In this document: piece by piece, positions 1 to 7,133 of the stretch
Layout: every line of letters begins with the position of its first letter
Numbering within the stretch: position 1 is the stretch's first letter
Assembly: GCA_051877705.1 (NCBI GenBank)
Contig: JBJEJD010000101.1
Span: 1 to 15,003 of the forward strand
DNA: 15,003 nucleotides
Source of the DNA: Coprococcus_A sp051877705
Lineage (GTDB): Bacteria; Bacillota; Clostridia; Lachnospirales; Lachnospiraceae
Direction: 5' to 3'
Program-made: the position numbers and the translations under genes
The notes under the pieces: model-generated
The model's input: only the letters and a program-made list of their open reading frames with translations
Databases searched by the model: none
Told to the model about the DNA's origin: nothing

Positions 1-1
1 C

Positions 2-2401
2 CGTGGTTCTGCGGCAGGAAGTATTGTATCCTATTGCCTGGATATCACGACACTGGATCCGATCCGCTATAGCCTGCTTTTTGAACGTTTCCTGAATCCA
101 AATCGTGTGACCATGCCCGATATTGATGTGGATTTCTGTTTCGAGAGAAGGCAGGAAGTTATTGATTATGTAGTCAGAAAATATGGTAAGGAAAGAGTTG
201 TCCAGATTGTTACATTTGGTACCATGGCGGCCCGTGGTGTTATTCGTGATGTGGGGCGGGCTCTTGATCTGCCGTATGCTGTCTGTGATACTGTGGCGAA
301 AATGATTCCAAATGAGCTTGGAATTACCATTGATAAAGCTTTGGTCAGCAATCCGGAGTTGAAAAAGCTTTATGACAGTGATGAGAGCATACATGGGCTG
401 ATCGATATGGCAAGACGTCTGGAAGGTCTTCCGAGACATACATCGATGCATGCTGCAGGTGTTGTTATCAGTCCGAAAGCGGTGGATGAATTTGTACCGC
501 TGTCCAGAGGTGCTGATGATATTATTACAACCCAGTATACGATGACAACATTGGAAGAGCTGGGACTGCTGAAAATGGATTTCCTGGGCCTCAGGACGCT
601 GACTGTTATCCAGAATGCCGTGAGACTGGTCAATGAGCACGCAGAAAAACCTGTTGATATTGATAAGATTGATTATAATGATCAGGCAGTTTTTGACCTG
701 ATCGGTTCAGGAAAAACCGATGGTATCTTTCAGCTTGAAAGTTCTGGTATGAAGAGTTTCATGAAGGAACTGAAGCCACATAATCTTGAGGATATCATTG
801 CGGGTATTTCCCTGTATCGTCCGGGTCCTATGGATTTTATCCCCCGATATATTAAAGGTAAAAATGATATTGCTTCTATTTCCTATGAATGTCCGGAACT
901 GGAAGAAATACTCGAGCCGACCTATGGATGTATCGTGTACCAGGAGCAGGTGATGCAGATCGTTATGAAGCTGGCTGGTTATGATCTTGGACGAAGCGAT
1001 CTGGTTCGTCGTGCCATGTCAAAAAAGAAAGCAGATGTCATGGCAAAGGAAAGGGAATATTTTGTTTATGGGAATAAGGAGCTGAATGTGCCCGGCTGTA
1101 TTGCCAATGGTATTGATGAGACAACGGCAAACAGGATTTTTGATGAAATGACGGATTTTGCCAAATATGCCTTTAATAAATCCCATGCGGCGGCCTATAC
1201 CATTGTGTCCTATCAGACAGCCTGGCTGAAGAATTACTATCCTGTGGAGTTCATGGCAGCCCTTATGACATCTGTCATTGATAACTCTGTCAAGGTGGCT
1301 GAATATATTATGACCTGCCGTCAGATGGGGATTCAGATCATGCCGCCGGACATCAACGAAGGTGTCAGCGGATTTTCTGTCAGCGGCGGAGTGATCCGTT
1401 ATGGTCTGTCGGCAGTCAAGAGTATAGGCCGGCCGGTGGTGGCAGCCATTGTAAAGGAGAGGGAAATCAGCGGCCCATTCACAAGTCTGAAGAATTTTAT
1501 TGAAAGAATGTCCGGCAAGGAAGTTAACAAGCGGACCATTGAAAACTTTATTAAAGCGGGTGCTTTTGACAGCCTGGGAGCGACAAGAAGGCAGCAGATG
1601 ATGGTTTATGTACAGATCATGGATCAGGTGGCTCAGGATCGGAAAAAGAGTTTCAGCGGGCAAATGACTTTATTTGATTTCATGGATGAGACGGAAAAAC
1701 AGGCATTTGAGATCAAATATCCGGATGTTGGTGAATATGATAAAGCGACACTGCTTGCTTTTGAGAAAGAAGTTCTGGGTGTTTATGTCAGCGGCCATCC
1801 TCTGGATGATGATGCACCGATGTGGCGTAAAAATGTAACTGCTGTAGCATCGGATTTTTATGTGAATGAGGAGACAGGACAGCCTTCTGTAACGGATCAG
1901 TCCATTGTCACTATTGGGGGCATGATTACGGGCAGAACAGTGAAATCTACCAAGAATCATAAGATGATGGCCTTTATTCAGCTGGAGGATCTGATGGGGA
2001 CAGTGGAAGTTATTGTATTTCCAAATGATTATGAGAAACATCAGATGGAGCTGCGGGAAGAAGCAAAAATCTATGTCAGAGGCAGAGTTTCTGCTTCTGA
2101 AGATCAGCAGGCCAAGCTTATTGCTGAAAAAATTATTCCTTTTGAAAGCATACCAAAGGAAGTATGGATACAGTACAAAAATAAAGCTGATTTTGTACAG
2201 AATCAGGGCATATTATACAAAACTATTGCCGGATTTTCAGGCAGCGACAGAGTTATTATCTTTTGTAAAGAGGAAAAAGCAATAAAGAAACTGCCGGTTT
2301 CCTGCAATATTACAGCAGATGTACAAACACTGTCGGTACTGCGGGAAAAACTGGGTGAAGAAAACGTAAAAGTTAGGGAAACTGTCTTGAAAAGCTTTTG
2401 A
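2..2401 (+). CDS. dnaE: DNA polymerase III subunit alpha (DnaE), 5' end outside the window
   Basis: This is the catalytic subunit of the chromosomal replicase (C-family polymerase). The frame is open from base 2, so about 800 C-terminal codons are present; the N-terminal PHP domain and part of the palm lie upstream. The first ATG in frame (107) is internal, because RGSAAGSIV and LLFERFLNP, both conserved in DnaE, precede it. Counting visible residues, MPDIDVDF at 36-43 supplies the first two catalytic aspartates (D38, D40), and the DFLGL motif supplies the third (D193). A helix-hairpin-helix region lies around 467-545. QMTLFDF at 554-560 is a near-ideal beta-clamp binding motif. An OB-fold (tRNA_anti type) spans about 633-720. 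The fold order is that of DnaE, not PolC, since there is no exonuclease insertion. A clostridial genome would be expected to carry polC elsewhere. The stop is followed directly by pfkA, a common clostridial arrangement. Confidence 0.97.
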   Translation, partial: RGSAAGSIVSYCLDITTLDPIRYSLLFERFLNPNRVTMPDIDVDFCFERRQEVIDYVVRKYGKERVVQIVTFGTMAARGVIRDVGRALDLPYAVCDTVAKMIPNELGITIDKALVSNPELKKLYDSDESIHGLIDMARRLEGLPRHTSMHAAGVVISPKAVDEFVPLSRGADDIITTQYTMTTLEELGLLKMDFLGLRTLTVIQNAVRLVNEHAEKPVDIDKIDYNDQAVFDLIGSGKTDGIFQLESSGMKSFMKELKPHNLEDIIAGISLYRPGPMDFIPRYIKGKNDIASISYECPELEEILEPTYGCIVYQEQVMQIVMKLAGYDLGRSDLVRRAMSKKKADVMAKEREYFVYGNKELNVPGCIANGIDETTANRIFDEMTDFAKYAFNKSHAAAYTIVSYQTAWLKNYYPVEFMAALMTSVIDNSVKVAEYIMTCRQMGIQIMPPDINEGVSGFSVSGGVIRYGLSAVKSIGRPVVAAIVKEREISGPFTSLKNFIERMSGKEVNKRTIENFIKAGAFDSLGATRRQQMMVYVQIMDQVAQDRKKSFSGQMTLFDFMDETEKQAFEIKYPDVGEYDKATLLAFEKEVLGVYVSGHPLDDDAPMWRKNVTAVASDFYVNEETGQPSVTDQSIVTIGGMITGRTVKSTKNHKMMAFIQLEDLMGTVEVIVFPNDYEKHQMELREEAKIYVRGRVSASEDQQAKLIAEKIIPFESIPKEVWIQYKNKADFVQNQGILYKTIAGFSGSDRVIIFCKEEKAIKKLPVSCNITADVQTLSVLREKLGEENVKVRETVLKSF

Positions 2402-2415
2402 AACTGTATTAAAAT
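2387..2415 (+). promoter_or_regulatory. Predicted sigma-A promoter for pfkA
   Basis: TTGAAA (2387-2392), a 17-base spacer and TAAAAT (2410-2415) match a housekeeping promoter. The -35 box lies inside the last codons of dnaE. Transcription would start near 2422, giving a leader of about 57 bases. The leader holds a small hairpin, ATGCG / CGCAT (2447-2451 with 2459-2463), directly before the TTGGAGG ribosome binding site. Judged from sequence only. Confidence 0.5.
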
Positions 2416-2478
2416 GTTTTCAATGAGAAAAAATTAACACAAAAACATGCGGTGGCAGCGCATTTGGAGGAATCAATC

Positions 2479-3453
2479 ATGAGTGACGGCATAAAAACAA
2501 TAGGTGTGTTAACAAGCGGCGGCGATGCGCCGGGTATGAATGCTGCAGTGAGGGCAGTTGTCAGAACGGGTATTGCTTATGGATGTCAGGTCAAGGGTAT
2601 ACGTAAAGGTTATGCGGGGCTGTTGAATGAGGAAATCATTGATCTGCAGGCAGGCAGTGTATCTGATATTCTGAACAGAGGCGGGACATTCCTGTATACG
2701 GCCAGATGTGCTGAATTCCGTACACCTGAAGGTCAGCAGAAAGGTGCAGATATATGCAGAAAACATGGCATTGACGGTATTGTTGTCATCGGTGGTGACG
2801 GTTCCTTCCAGGGTGCCCGCAAGCTTGCTGCTCTGGGTATTAATACCATTGGTGTTCCTGGAACCATTGATTTGGATATTGCATGTACAGAATATACAAT
2901 TGGCTTTGATACAGCTGTTAATACGGCTATGGAAGCCATAGACAAGGTACGCGACACATCCACATCCCATGAACGCTGCAGTATTATCGAGGTTATGGGC
3001 AGGAATGCCGGATATATTGCTCTCTGGTGTGGTATTGCCAATGGTGCGGAGGATATTCTTCTTCCTGAGCTGTATAATTATGATGAGGAAGCACTGATCG
3101 ATCATATCATTGCCAACCGTAAACGCGGCAAGAAGCATCATATCATCATCAATGCTGAAGGTGTGGGTCACTCCACCAGTATGGCGAAACGCATTGAGGC
3201 AGCTACAGGAATAGAGACCCGTGCTACCATTCTTGGACATTTGCAGAGAGGCGGCAGCCCGACGGCCAAGGACAGAGTCATGGCTTCTATCATGGGTGCT
3301 TATGCTGTTGATGCGCTGATGGCAGGTAAGAGTAATCGTGTGGTTGCCTACAGAGACGGCAAATACGTGGATTATGATATTGAGGAAGCTTTGGCTATGC
3401 AGAAGGATATTGATCCTTTCCAGTACAGCGTTGCAAGAATACTTGCGAGGTAG
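2479..3453 (+). CDS. pfkA: ATP-dependent 6-phosphofructokinase
   Basis: It phosphorylates fructose 6-phosphate to fructose 1,6-bisphosphate, the committed step of glycolysis, in the cytoplasm as a tetramer. The start at 2479 is chosen because TTTGGAGG sits 8 bases upstream; a GTG 27 bases earlier lacks such a site. The 324-residue length is normal for bacterial PfkA. The N-terminal GVLTSGGDAPGMNAA motif is the nucleotide-binding loop. GGDGS marks the ATP-using type, because PPi enzymes usually carry Asp at the fourth position. PGTID carries the catalytic aspartate, and EVMGRNAGYIA binds the sugar phosphate. Arginines in the AAVRAVVR stretch match the allosteric site of the E. coli enzyme. One point is unusual: the PGTIDND signature reads PGTIDLD, with Asn replaced by Leu next to the catalytic Asp. 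No pyruvate kinase gene is visible downstream, although it often follows, but a gap begins six bases after the stop. Confidence 0.95.
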   Translation: MSDGIKTIGVLTSGGDAPGMNAAVRAVVRTGIAYGCQVKGIRKGYAGLLNEEIIDLQAGSVSDILNRGGTFLYTARCAEFRTPEGQQKGADICRKHGIDGIVVIGGDGSFQGARKLAALGINTIGVPGTIDLDIACTEYTIGFDTAVNTAMEAIDKVRDTSTSHERCSIIEVMGRNAGYIALWCGIANGAEDILLPELYNYDEEALIDHIIANRKRGKKHHIIINAEGVGHSTSMAKRIEAATGIETRATILGHLQRGGSPTAKDRVMASIMGAYAVDALMAGKSNRVVAYRDGKYVDYDIEEALAMQKDIDPFQYSVARILAR

Positions 3454-3459
3454 ACTATC

Positions 3460-3559
3460 NNNNNNNNNNNNNNNNNNNNNNNNNNNNNNNNNNNNNNNNN
3501 NNNNNNNNNNNNNNNNNNNNNNNNNNNNNNNNNNNNNNNNNNNNNNNNNNNNNNNNNNN
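3460..3559. other. Assembly gap (100 N)
   Basis: This is a run of exactly 100 N, the usual scaffold placeholder for a gap of unknown length. It starts six bases after the pfkA stop. The real distance between pfkA and the methyltransferase is therefore unknown and genes may be missing. Bases 3560-3642 after the gap are open in one frame that ends at a TAG (3640-3642) touching the next ribosome binding site. That 26-codon tail (ending FGPEIYT) could be the 3' end of an unseen gene, but another frame is also open for 22 codons, so I do not call it as a gene. Confidence 0.95.
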
Positions 3560-3654
3560 GTGCAGCGGATGCATCGGCCCCGTTTTCTTATATCAGATGG
3601 GAGATGATTCACACCTCTTTTGGTCCTGAAATTTATACTTAGGGGGAAAATATT

Positions 3655-4434
3655 ATGATGATTACGAGTGCATCCAATCAGCAGATGAAACGTATCAGGG
3701 AACTGTTGAATAAAGGAAAAGAGCGCCGGAAGGAGAAGTGCTTTGTGGCGGAAGGTATCCGAATGGTGGCGGAGACTCCCAAGGAGCGATTGGAGAAAAT
3801 GTATGTGTCTGAAAGCTTTTTCAGGAATCCGCCGGAACTGAGGGGGGTCGATCTGTCAGAGGCGGTGGTCGTGCAGGATCAGGTATTCCGGCAGATATCG
3901 GATACGCAGACACCGCAGGGAATCATGGCTATTGTCCGGCAGTCGGAGCAGAGTCTTGAAGATATATTGGCTCAGAAGGATATGCTGCTTCTCTTTCTGG
4001 AGAATATTCAGGACCCGGGAAATCTGGGTACGATCATGCGGACGGCAGAGGGGGCTGGTGTTACCGGATTGATTATGAGCAGAGATACCGTGGATATTTA
4101 TAATCCGAAAACGATCCGTGCGACGATGGGATCCCTTTACAGGATGCCCTTTGTCTATGTGGATGATTTTTGTGATACTGTTCTTCAGGCAAAGAAGAGG
4201 GGAGTATGTGTGTATGCTGCTCATCTGAAAGGGACGGAATACTATGACAGGAAGGATTACCGACAGTCTGTGGGTTTCATGATCGGTAATGAAGGCAACG
4301 GTCTGACAAAGGAGGCGGCGGACTGTGCCACGGACTATATTCGTATCCCGATGTCCGGACAGTTGGAATCATTGAACGCCGCTGTGGCTGCTGCGATACT
4401 TATGTATGAGGCGAGACGCCAGAGAAATCTCTGA
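3655..4434 (+). CDS. TrmH/SpoU-family RNA 2'-O-ribose methyltransferase
   Basis: It is predicted to transfer a methyl group from S-adenosylmethionine to a ribose 2'-OH in rRNA or tRNA. The protein has 259 residues. Residues 1-95 form the small L30e-like substrate-binding domain (SpoU_sub_bind: NQQMKRIRELL, KCFVAEGIRMV). The SPOUT methyltransferase domain follows, with all three family motifs: NIQDPGNLGTIMRT (117-130) with the catalytic Arg129, IGNEGNGL (210-217) and IPMSGQLESLNAAVAAAI (231-248). The last two form the knotted SAM site. The start is ATG 3655, with GGGGGAA 7 bases upstream; a second ATG follows at once and could be used instead. The exact target base cannot be read from the sequence, so no gene symbol is given. 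It resembles RlmB and the B. subtilis YsgA group. Confidence 0.9.
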   Translation: MMITSASNQQMKRIRELLNKGKERRKEKCFVAEGIRMVAETPKERLEKMYVSESFFRNPPELRGVDLSEAVVVQDQVFRQISDTQTPQGIMAIVRQSEQSLEDILAQKDMLLLFLENIQDPGNLGTIMRTAEGAGVTGLIMSRDTVDIYNPKTIRATMGSLYRMPFVYVDDFCDTVLQAKKRGVCVYAAHLKGTEYYDRKDYRQSVGFMIGNEGNGLTKEAADCATDYIRIPMSGQLESLNAAVAAAILMYEARRQRNL

Positions 4435-4506
4435 AAAATTACAAAAAGCTGAGGAGTTTTTTTGTTCAGCTGGATAATATAGGTAACAGCCGCATGGTGA
4501 AAGCAG

Positions 4507-4535
4507 TGGACACTGACATGAAAAAATGATATGAT
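4507..4535 (+). promoter_or_regulatory. Predicted sigma-A promoter for the nfeD-SPFH pair
   Basis: TGGACA (4507-4512), a 17-base spacer and TATGAT (4530-4535) lie 39 bases before the nfeD start codon. Just upstream, AGCTGA (4447-4452) and TCAGCT (4466-4471) can pair, but the T-run sits in the loop, so this is not a convincing terminator for the methyltransferase gene. Confidence 0.55.
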
Positions 4536-4573
4536 GAAGATGTACCACAAATAAAGAATAAGGAGGGATTCAT

Positions 4574-5029
4574 GTGGGAGGTTTAGTCATAATGTGGCTG
4601 GCTCTGATGGCTGGTCTGTTGATTATAGAGATAGTTACTCTTGGGCTTACAACGATATGGTTCGCTGTGGGAGCATTGGTTGCTTTTCTTACTGCTTTGG
4701 CTGGTCTGCATTTGGGCATTCAGATAGGTGCCTTTGTGGTCGTATCCGTGGTTTTACTGTTTTTTACCCGGCCGCTTGCTGTGAAATACCTGAATTCCAA
4801 AACGACGAAGACCAATGCAGAAGCCTTGGTAGGCAGATCGGCCAGAGTGACCATTGGTATCAATAATCTGAAGAGTGAAGGTCAGGTAGTTATCAATGGT
4901 CTGGAGTGGACAGCGAGAAGCTCAGCTGACACGGTGACCTTCAAACCTGACGAATATGTGACCATTGTTGGTATTGAGGGTGTTAAGCTGATCGTCGAAG
5001 GACAGAAGAAAGGAGAATCATATGATTAA
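4574..5029 (+). CDS. NfeD-family membrane protein (short form)
   Basis: NfeD proteins are paired with SPFH/flotillin-type proteins in bacteria and are thought to act in membrane microdomain organisation or membrane stress; the biochemical role is not settled. At 151 residues this is the short form, without the ClpP-like protease domain. Residues 1-70 make two to three hydrophobic helices. From about residue 85 (VGRSARVTIGINNL) to 145 follows the C-terminal OB-fold beta barrel, with the typical VVINGLEWTARS pattern. The GTG at 4574 fits AAGGAGGG 6 bases upstream. ATG 4592 has its own GGAGG (4577-4581) and would remove only six residues. ATG 4572 has good spacing too but reads MWEV then stop. 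The end overlaps the SPFH start by 8 bases, so the two genes are translationally coupled. Confidence 0.88.
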   Translation: MGGLVIMWLALMAGLLIIEIVTLGLTTIWFAVGALVAFLTALAGLHLGIQIGAFVVVSVVLLFFTRPLAVKYLNSKTTKTNAEALVGRSARVTIGINNLKSEGQVVINGLEWTARSSADTVTFKPDEYVTIVGIEGVKLIVEGQKKGESYD

Positions 5030-5957
5030 AATTATTGTTTCCATTATTTTAATTATTATTTTATTGCTGATCGTAACATCATGTTTTAGAATCGTTCCTC
5101 AGGCCCATGCCTATGTTATAGAGCGTCTTGGCGCCTACCAGGGGACCTGGTCCGTTGGTTTTCATCTGAAGATGCCAATTATCGATAAAGTAGCCAAGAA
5201 GGTCATCCTGAAGGAACAGGTTGTGGATTTTGCACCGCAGCCGGTTATCACCAAGGATAATGTTACCATGCGTATTGATACGGTTGTATTTTATCAGATT
5301 ACAGATCCGAAGCTTTACTGCTATGGTGTTCAGAATCCGATCATGGCCATTGAGAATCTGACAGCCACTACACTTCGTAATATCATCGGTGATCTGGAAC
5401 TGGATGAGACATTGACATCCCGTGAGATCATCAATGCCAAGATGCGTTCTACTCTGGATGAAGCCACAGACCCGTGGGGTATCAAGGTCAATCGTGTGGA
5501 ACTGAAGAACATTATTCCTCCGGCAGCTATTCAGGATGCCATGGAGAAACAGATGAAGGCTGAACGTGAACGTCGTGAATCCATTCTGATTGCTGAAGGC
5601 GAGAAAAGATCTGCCATTCTGAAGGCAGAAGGTCATAAGGAATCGGTGATTCTTCAGGCAGAGGCTGACAAGCAGTCAGCTATCCTTCGGGCAGAGGCGG
5701 TCAAGGAAGCGAAGATTCGTGAGGCTGAAGGTGAAGCCCAGGCTATCCTGAAGATCCAGCAGGCCAATGCAGACGGTATTCGTTTTATTCGCGAAGCAGG
5801 CGCTGATGCTGCAGTTCTTCAGTTAAAGAGTCTTGAAGCGTTCGGCAAGGCAGCCGACGGCAAAGCAACCAAGATTATCATTCCTTCTGATATTCAGGGA
5901 CTGGCCGGTCTTGCAACATCCATTGCAGAGGTTGTAAAAGAAACCGATGCTCAATAA
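5022..5957 (+). CDS. SPFH-domain (stomatin/prohibitin-like, QmcA-type) membrane protein
   Basis: It is a membrane-anchored scaffold protein that forms large ring or cage assemblies and is usually co-encoded with NfeD. The 311 residues start with one hydrophobic anchor (residues 2-20, Ile/Leu-rich). The SPFH/Band 7 domain follows at about 22-180: VPQAHAYVIERLGAY, then PQPVITKDNVTMRIDTVVFYQI, then WGIKVNRVELKNI. A long charged helix covers about 170-250, with repeating AEGEKRSAILKAEG / AEADKQSAILRAEA units, and forms the coiled coil typical of the family. The C-terminal tail (KIIIPSDIQGLAGLATSIAEVV) is also family-like. The start ATG 5022 follows AAAGGAGA and overlaps the nfeD stop by 8 bases. 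The gene ends just before a strong terminator, so nfeD and this gene form a two-gene unit. Confidence 0.93.
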   Translation: MIKIIVSIILIIILLLIVTSCFRIVPQAHAYVIERLGAYQGTWSVGFHLKMPIIDKVAKKVILKEQVVDFAPQPVITKDNVTMRIDTVVFYQITDPKLYCYGVQNPIMAIENLTATTLRNIIGDLELDETLTSREIINAKMRSTLDEATDPWGIKVNRVELKNIIPPAAIQDAMEKQMKAERERRESILIAEGEKRSAILKAEGHKESVILQAEADKQSAILRAEAVKEAKIREAEGEAQAILKIQQANADGIRFIREAGADAAVLQLKSLEAFGKAADGKATKIIIPSDIQGLAGLATSIAEVVKETDAQ

Positions 5958-5976
5958 TTAATATTGTATTATCCAG

Positions 5977-6004
5977 GAGCTGCCATATGGCAGCTCTTTT
6001 CTTC
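5977..6004 (+). terminator. Rho-independent terminator of nfeD-SPFH
   Basis: GAGCTGCC (5977-5984) pairs perfectly with GGCAGCTC (5989-5996) around an ATAT loop, and TTTTCTT follows. It lies 19 bases after the SPFH stop. Confidence 0.9.
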
Positions 6005-6146
6005 TGCCTTTGTTTTCATCTTCTCCCTCAGATATACATATAATGTTTTATACAAAAACGGCAGTACATTCGGAAAGCTGCTTAAAATGTATTAAAAATG
6101 CGGCATTACTTTTTGAGGAACTTTAAGAAATTCTTCAGAAATAAGA

Positions 6147-6176
6147 TAGACATTTTTCAAGATTAAGGTGTATACT
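6147..6176 (+). promoter_or_regulatory. Predicted promoter for the PAP2 gene
   Basis: TAGACA (6147-6152), an 18-base spacer and TATACT (6171-6176) lie about 62 bases before the start codon. The 142 bases between the SPFH terminator and this promoter are AT-rich and show no gene on either strand. Confidence 0.5.
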
Positions 6177-6238
6177 TCTGGTTGTAAAAAACAGAGAAGT
6201 GTAATTATTTGAATGAAGCTGTATCTTTGGAGGTTCAT

Positions 6239-6898
6239 ATGAGAAAGCTGAGACAATGGGCGCTGGATCACCCAATCGGATTTGTGGCTGTATTTGCAGC
6301 AATTTATTTTATATGGTTTTTACTGCTTGAACAATTCAGAGAACCGGTATTGGTGGTTCACTCGTCACTGGATGATAAAATACCATTCTGTGAATATTTT
6401 ATTGTTCCTTACCTTTTGTGGTTTGTATGGATTGGTGCGACATTTTTGTATTTTTATAAGAAGAGCCGGGAGGATTTTTACAATGTATCCCGATATATGT
6501 TTACAGGTATGATCATCTGTCTGGTTATTTACACGATTCTTCCGACCGGACTGGAACTGAGAACGGAGATTACCAACAACAATATTTTCTCACAGTTGGT
6601 ATCCATGATCTATACAGTAGATACGTCCACCAATGTGTGTCCATCTATTCATGTATTTAACAGTATCGCAGTTAATACGGTTATTCAGCATTCAGATATT
6701 TTTAAACATAAGAGGCTGGTACATGCAGGATCCTATATACTGGCTATTGCCATCTGTATGTCAACAGTTTTGCTGAAGCAGCATTCAATCATTGACGTAT
6801 TCTGGGGCTGTGTACTGGGAATTGTTCTTTATCCACTGTCTTACAGATCCATGTATGACAACAACAGAGCCGGTGAATACAAGGTGCATGTTTCATAG
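6239..6898 (+). CDS. PAP2-superfamily membrane phosphatase (lipid phosphatase-like)
   Basis: This is an integral membrane protein likely to remove phosphate from a lipid-linked substrate such as phosphatidate, phosphatidylglycerol phosphate or undecaprenyl diphosphate; the substrate cannot be told from sequence. The 219-residue protein has about six hydrophobic segments (near 13-31, 54-72, 86-101, 117-126, 163-177 and 187-200). PSIH at 135-138 is the second PAP2 motif and KQHSIID at 180-186 the third, with the nucleophile His182 and Asp186. The first motif (KX6RP) is absent in strict form; PTGLELR at 102-108 stands where it would be expected. This pattern is closer to the inositolphosphotransferase-like PAP2 branch. 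The start ATG 6239 is preceded by TTTGGAGG at 5 bases; a TTG 30 bases earlier is less likely. It is monocistronic as far as can be seen. Confidence 0.85.
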   Translation: MRKLRQWALDHPIGFVAVFAAIYFIWFLLLEQFREPVLVVHSSLDDKIPFCEYFIVPYLLWFVWIGATFLYFYKKSREDFYNVSRYMFTGMIICLVIYTILPTGLELRTEITNNNIFSQLVSMIYTVDTSTNVCPSIHVFNSIAVNTVIQHSDIFKHKRLVHAGSYILAIAICMSTVLLKQHSIIDVFWGCVLGIVLYPLSYRSMYDNNRAGEYKVHVS

Positions 6899-6968
6899 GA
6901 GATGGAGCTGTCAGTATAAGACTTTTGAAAAGTTCAGTATCGTAATTATCTGATAGTGTCAATACGGC

Positions 6969-7005
6969 AGGCTGCTGTTTTCAATTTGTTTGAAAGCAGC
7001 AGCCT
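6969..7005 (+). terminator. Long hairpin downstream of the PAP2 gene (possible terminator without U-tract)
   Basis: A 16-base arm starting AGGCTGCTG (6969-6984) pairs with an arm ending CAGCAGCCT (6990-7005), with a single G-U pair and a 5-base loop. The next bases (ATTGTATGG) are not a T-run, so it is not a standard intrinsic terminator. It may instead protect the mRNA 3' end. T-rich stretches do occur at 7041-7046 and 7067-7073, before the birA promoter. Confidence 0.55.
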
Positions 7006-7074
7006 ATTGTATGGCCTGGCGTAGGATTGCGGAGCTGAGCTTTTTTAAAGTTTGTGCGACGGCTTTCTTTTTTA

Positions 7075-7103
7075 TTGCTATTTTTATGAAAATAAGGTAA
7101 TAT
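7075..7103 (+). promoter_or_regulatory. Predicted promoter for the birA-coaX-dusB cluster
   Basis: TTGCTA (7075-7080), a 17-base spacer and TAATAT (7098-7103) lie 30 bases before the birA start. GGTAAAC follows at once, but I cannot find a second half-site at the proper distance, so autoregulation by a BirA operator is not supported. Confidence 0.5.
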
Positions 7104-7133
7104 GGTAAACAAAGCTTTTTGGAGGTCGGCGGC

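Noticed and set aside
1019..1663. Long open frame of 214 codons on the - strand inside dnaE
   Set aside because: It lies fully antisense to a clearly conserved dnaE region, has a His/Cys-rich unnatural composition and no ribosome binding site. It is a shadow of dnaE codon use.
2509..3612. Long open frame on the - strand across pfkA and the N run
   Set aside because: The length is inflated by reading through 100 N, and the rest is antisense to pfkA with no recognisable domain.
4447..4471. AGCTGA / TCAGCT stem as terminator of the methyltransferase gene
   Set aside because: It has only six pairs and the T-run lies within the loop instead of after the stem.
5560..5760. Tandem DNA repeat in the SPFH gene
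   Set aside because: The repeats are protein-level heptad-like AE(A/G) units of the coiled coil typical of stomatin-like proteins, with diverged codons; not a mobile or tandem DNA repeat.
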